A stretch of DNA of 14,818 bases from Gammaproteobacteria bacterium (GTDB lineage: Bacteria; Pseudomonadota; Gammaproteobacteria; Chromatiales; Chromatiaceae): positions 1 to 14,818 of the forward strand of contig JAUXDV010000018.1 in the NCBI GenBank assembly GCA_030620735.1, in the 5' to 3' direction. This document shows, in pieces, positions 13,287 to 14,818 of this stretch. The notes under the pieces are model-generated. The model had not been told where the DNA came from. It searched no databases and worked only from the letters and a program-made list of their open reading frames with translations. Made by a program: the position numbers and the translations under genes. Within the stretch, counting starts at the first letter, position 1, and every line of letters starts with the position of its first letter.

Positions 13287-13319
13287 CAAGGATTCTAGAA
13301 TTTCCGGATATTTCTAATC

Positions 13320-14771
13320 ATGCACAATAAAAGCATTACACAGCTTGCAGCAGGTCTGCGCGCTATGGACTTCAGCAGTGTGGAGTTGACCCGCCACTAC
13401 CTGCAGCGTATCAGCCGGCTGGATGCAGGTCTCAACAGCTTCATCACCATCACCGAAGAGCAGGCGCTGGTGCAGGCCGAAGCAGCCGATAAACAACTGG
13501 CTACGGGGGAGGGCGGGGTGCTGACTGGTATTCCCATTGCGCACAAGGATATCTTCTGTACACAGGGAGTCAGGACCAGCTGCGGTTCCCGTATGTTGGA
13601 CAATTTTATCTCACCCTATGACGCCACGGTGGTTGAGCGCCTGACCGGCGCGGGCGTGGTGATGCTTGGCAAGACCAATATGGACGAGTTCGCCATGGGC
13701 TCCTCCAACGAAACCAGTTATTACGGCCCTGTCAAAAACCCGTGGGACCGGGAGAAGGTGCCAGGCGGCTCTTCCGGTGGCTCGGCTGCAGCCATGGCCG
13801 CACGTCTGTGCGCTGCGGCAACGGGTACAGATACGGGGGGGTCGATCCGCCAGCCTGCCGCGCTTTGCGGCGTCACCGGCATCAAGCCGACCTATGGGCG
13901 TGTTTCACGCTACGGCATGATCGCATTTGCCTCCAGCCTGGACCAGGCGGGACCGATGGCCGCCAGCGCCGAAGATGCGGCATTGATGCTGCAGGTGATG
14001 GCGGGGTTCGATCAGCGCGACTCCACCAGCATGCAGCAGCAGGTTCCCGACTACTCTGCGACACTGAACGATTCACTGCAGGGATTGAAGATCGGTTTGC
14101 CGAAAGAGTATTTTGATGCGGGTCTGGATGCCGGCGTGCGTCAATCCGTCGAGCAGGCGATCGAAGTCTATACAGGCATGGGCGCAGAAGTGCGTGAGAT
14201 TACTCTGCCGAATACCGGGCTCGCTGTGGCAACTTATTATGTGGTTGCGCCGGCTGAATGTTCATCCAACCTGTCGCGTTTCGATGGAGTGCGTTTTGGA
14301 TATCGCTGCGAGAACCCTGTCGATCTTGAAGATCTCTACAAGCGCTCACGTTCAGAGGGGTTTGGTGAGGAGGTCAAGCGGCGTATTCTCATTGGAGCCT
14401 ATGTGTTGTCTGCCGGCTACTATGACGCCTACTACCTCAAGGCGCAAAAGCTGCGCCATCTGATCTCGGATGATTTCAAACAGGCATTCGAAGAGGTCGA
14501 CGTGATCATGGGACCGGCTTCGCCTACCACGGCTTTCGGCGTGGGCGAAAAGTCGGATGACCCGGTTGCCATGTATCTCTCCGATGTCTACACCATCGCC
14601 ACCAACATGGCCGGATTGCCGGGGATCTCGATTCCCTGCGCCCCGGTCGACGGGATGCCGGTGGGTCTGCAGATTATCGGCAACTATTTTGACGAGGCTC
14701 GTCTGCTGAACGCGGCTCACCAGTTTCAGCAGCAGACGCAGTGGCATCAGCAACTGCCGGAGGGGGTGTGA
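13320..14771 (+). CDS. gatA: Asp-tRNA(Asn)/Glu-tRNA(Gln) amidotransferase subunit A
   Basis: Amidase subunit that releases ammonia from glutamine for amidation of misacylated Glu-tRNA(Gln) and/or Asp-tRNA(Asn). The 483 residues match family length. The amidase-signature Ser-cisSer-Lys triad is visible as K76 (IAHKDIFC), S151 (PGGSSGGSAA) and S175 (TDTGGSIRQPA), with the same 24-residue spacing between the serines as in characterised GatA. Further blocks are KTNMDEFAMGSSNETSYYGP (118-137), GVTGIKPTYGRVSRYGM, and a C-terminal block with YTIATNMAGLPGISIPC. The ATG at 13320 has only a weak upstream ribosome binding site. The gatB start lies three bases after its stop. The long spacer from gatC is unusual. 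Confidence 0.97.
   Translation: MHNKSITQLAAGLRAMDFSSVELTRHYLQRISRLDAGLNSFITITEEQALVQAEAADKQLATGEGGVLTGIPIAHKDIFCTQGVRTSCGSRMLDNFISPYDATVVERLTGAGVVMLGKTNMDEFAMGSSNETSYYGPVKNPWDREKVPGGSSGGSAAAMAARLCAAATGTDTGGSIRQPAALCGVTGIKPTYGRVSRYGMIAFASSLDQAGPMAASAEDAALMLQVMAGFDQRDSTSMQQQVPDYSATLNDSLQGLKIGLPKEYFDAGLDAGVRQSVEQAIEVYTGMGAEVREITLPNTGLAVATYYVVAPAECSSNLSRFDGVRFGYRCENPVDLEDLYKRSRSEGFGEEVKRRILIGAYVLSAGYYDAYYLKAQKLRHLISDDFKQAFEEVDVIMGPASPTTAFGVGEKSDDPVAMYLSDVYTIATNMAGLPGISIPCAPVDGMPVGLQIIGNYFDEARLLNAAHQFQQQTQWHQQLPEGV
14759..14763 (+). promoter_or_regulatory. Ribosome binding site of gatB inside the end of gatA
   Basis: GGAGG followed by GGG lies within the last codons of gatA, ten bases before the gatB ATG. 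It is far stronger than the sites in front of gatC and gatA and fits translational coupling. Confidence 0.65.
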
Positions 14772-14773
14772 TC

Positions 14774-14818
14774 ATGCAGTGGGAAACAGTCATTGGACTC
14801 GAGATTCATACCCAGCTA
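14774..14818 (+). CDS. gatB: Asp-tRNA(Asn)/Glu-tRNA(Gln) amidotransferase subunit B, 5' end only
   Basis: Fifteen codons before the window ends: MQWETVIGLEIHTQL. This is the standard GatB N-terminus (M-x-WE-x-VIGLEIHxQL), where the glycine- and histidine-containing segment begins the kinase-like domain that activates the acyl group on the tRNA. It starts three bases after gatA with a strong ribosome binding site, so gatA and gatB are cotranscribed. The rest lies outside the window. Confidence 0.93.
   Translation, partial: MQWETVIGLEIHTQL

Overview
The window looks like chromosomal DNA from a gammaproteobacterium outside the enteric group. The YccA, YbeD, LipB/LipA and elongasome proteins are all of proteobacterial type, and the order mreBCD-mrdA-rodA-mltB-dacA-ybeD-lipB-lipA is the gammaproteobacterial one. 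A complete GatCAB start plus a D-amino acid aminotransferase points away from Escherichia and towards groups such as the sulfur-oxidising Chromatiales-like bacteria; that last placement is inference only.

Layout. (1) Positions 1-107 hold a short tandem array built on GGGGACTGRGG and GGGAAAGATA. (2) Positions 108-1046, minus strand, hold a YccA-family membrane protein, a strong intrinsic terminator, and a 62-residue two-helix membrane protein placed immediately behind the terminator. (3) Positions 1249-1950, plus strand, hold a secreted lytic transglycosylase with a DUF4124-like N-terminus. (4) Positions 12607 down to 1960, minus strand, form one closely packed run of eleven genes: mreB, mreC, mreD, mrdA (PBP2), rodA, mltB, dacA, a D-amino acid aminotransferase, ybeD, lipB, lipA. 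Most junctions overlap or are separated by a few bases; the exceptions are mreB-mreC (about 90 nt, with a hairpin), rodA-mltB (38 nt to the first ATG) and mltB-dacA (about 86 nt). (5) Positions 12818-14818, plus strand and divergent from mreB, hold gatC, a 214-nt spacer with a long imperfect palindrome, gatA, and the first 15 codons of gatB.

How the genes work together. MreB/MreC/MreD scaffold the lateral-wall synthase RodA-PBP2. MltB and the separate SLT-type enzyme cleave glycan strands, and DacA trims D-Ala from pentapeptides. The D-amino acid aminotransferase sits directly behind dacA and could interconvert the released D-Ala with other D-amino acids. YbeD, LipB and LipA form the usual lipoate end of this cluster. 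GatCAB performs tRNA-dependent amidation and is functionally separate.

I see no mobile element, CRISPR array, phage or defence system, and the gene content is essentially housekeeping. The points worth a second look are small in scale: an mreC reading frame whose best ribosome binding site points at an AUC codon, an mltB whose signal peptide is complete only if translation starts at a CUG overlapping the rodA stop, a dispersed repeat that supplies the last codons of lipA, an attenuator-like terminator in front of the small membrane gene, and a palindrome splitting gatC from gatA.
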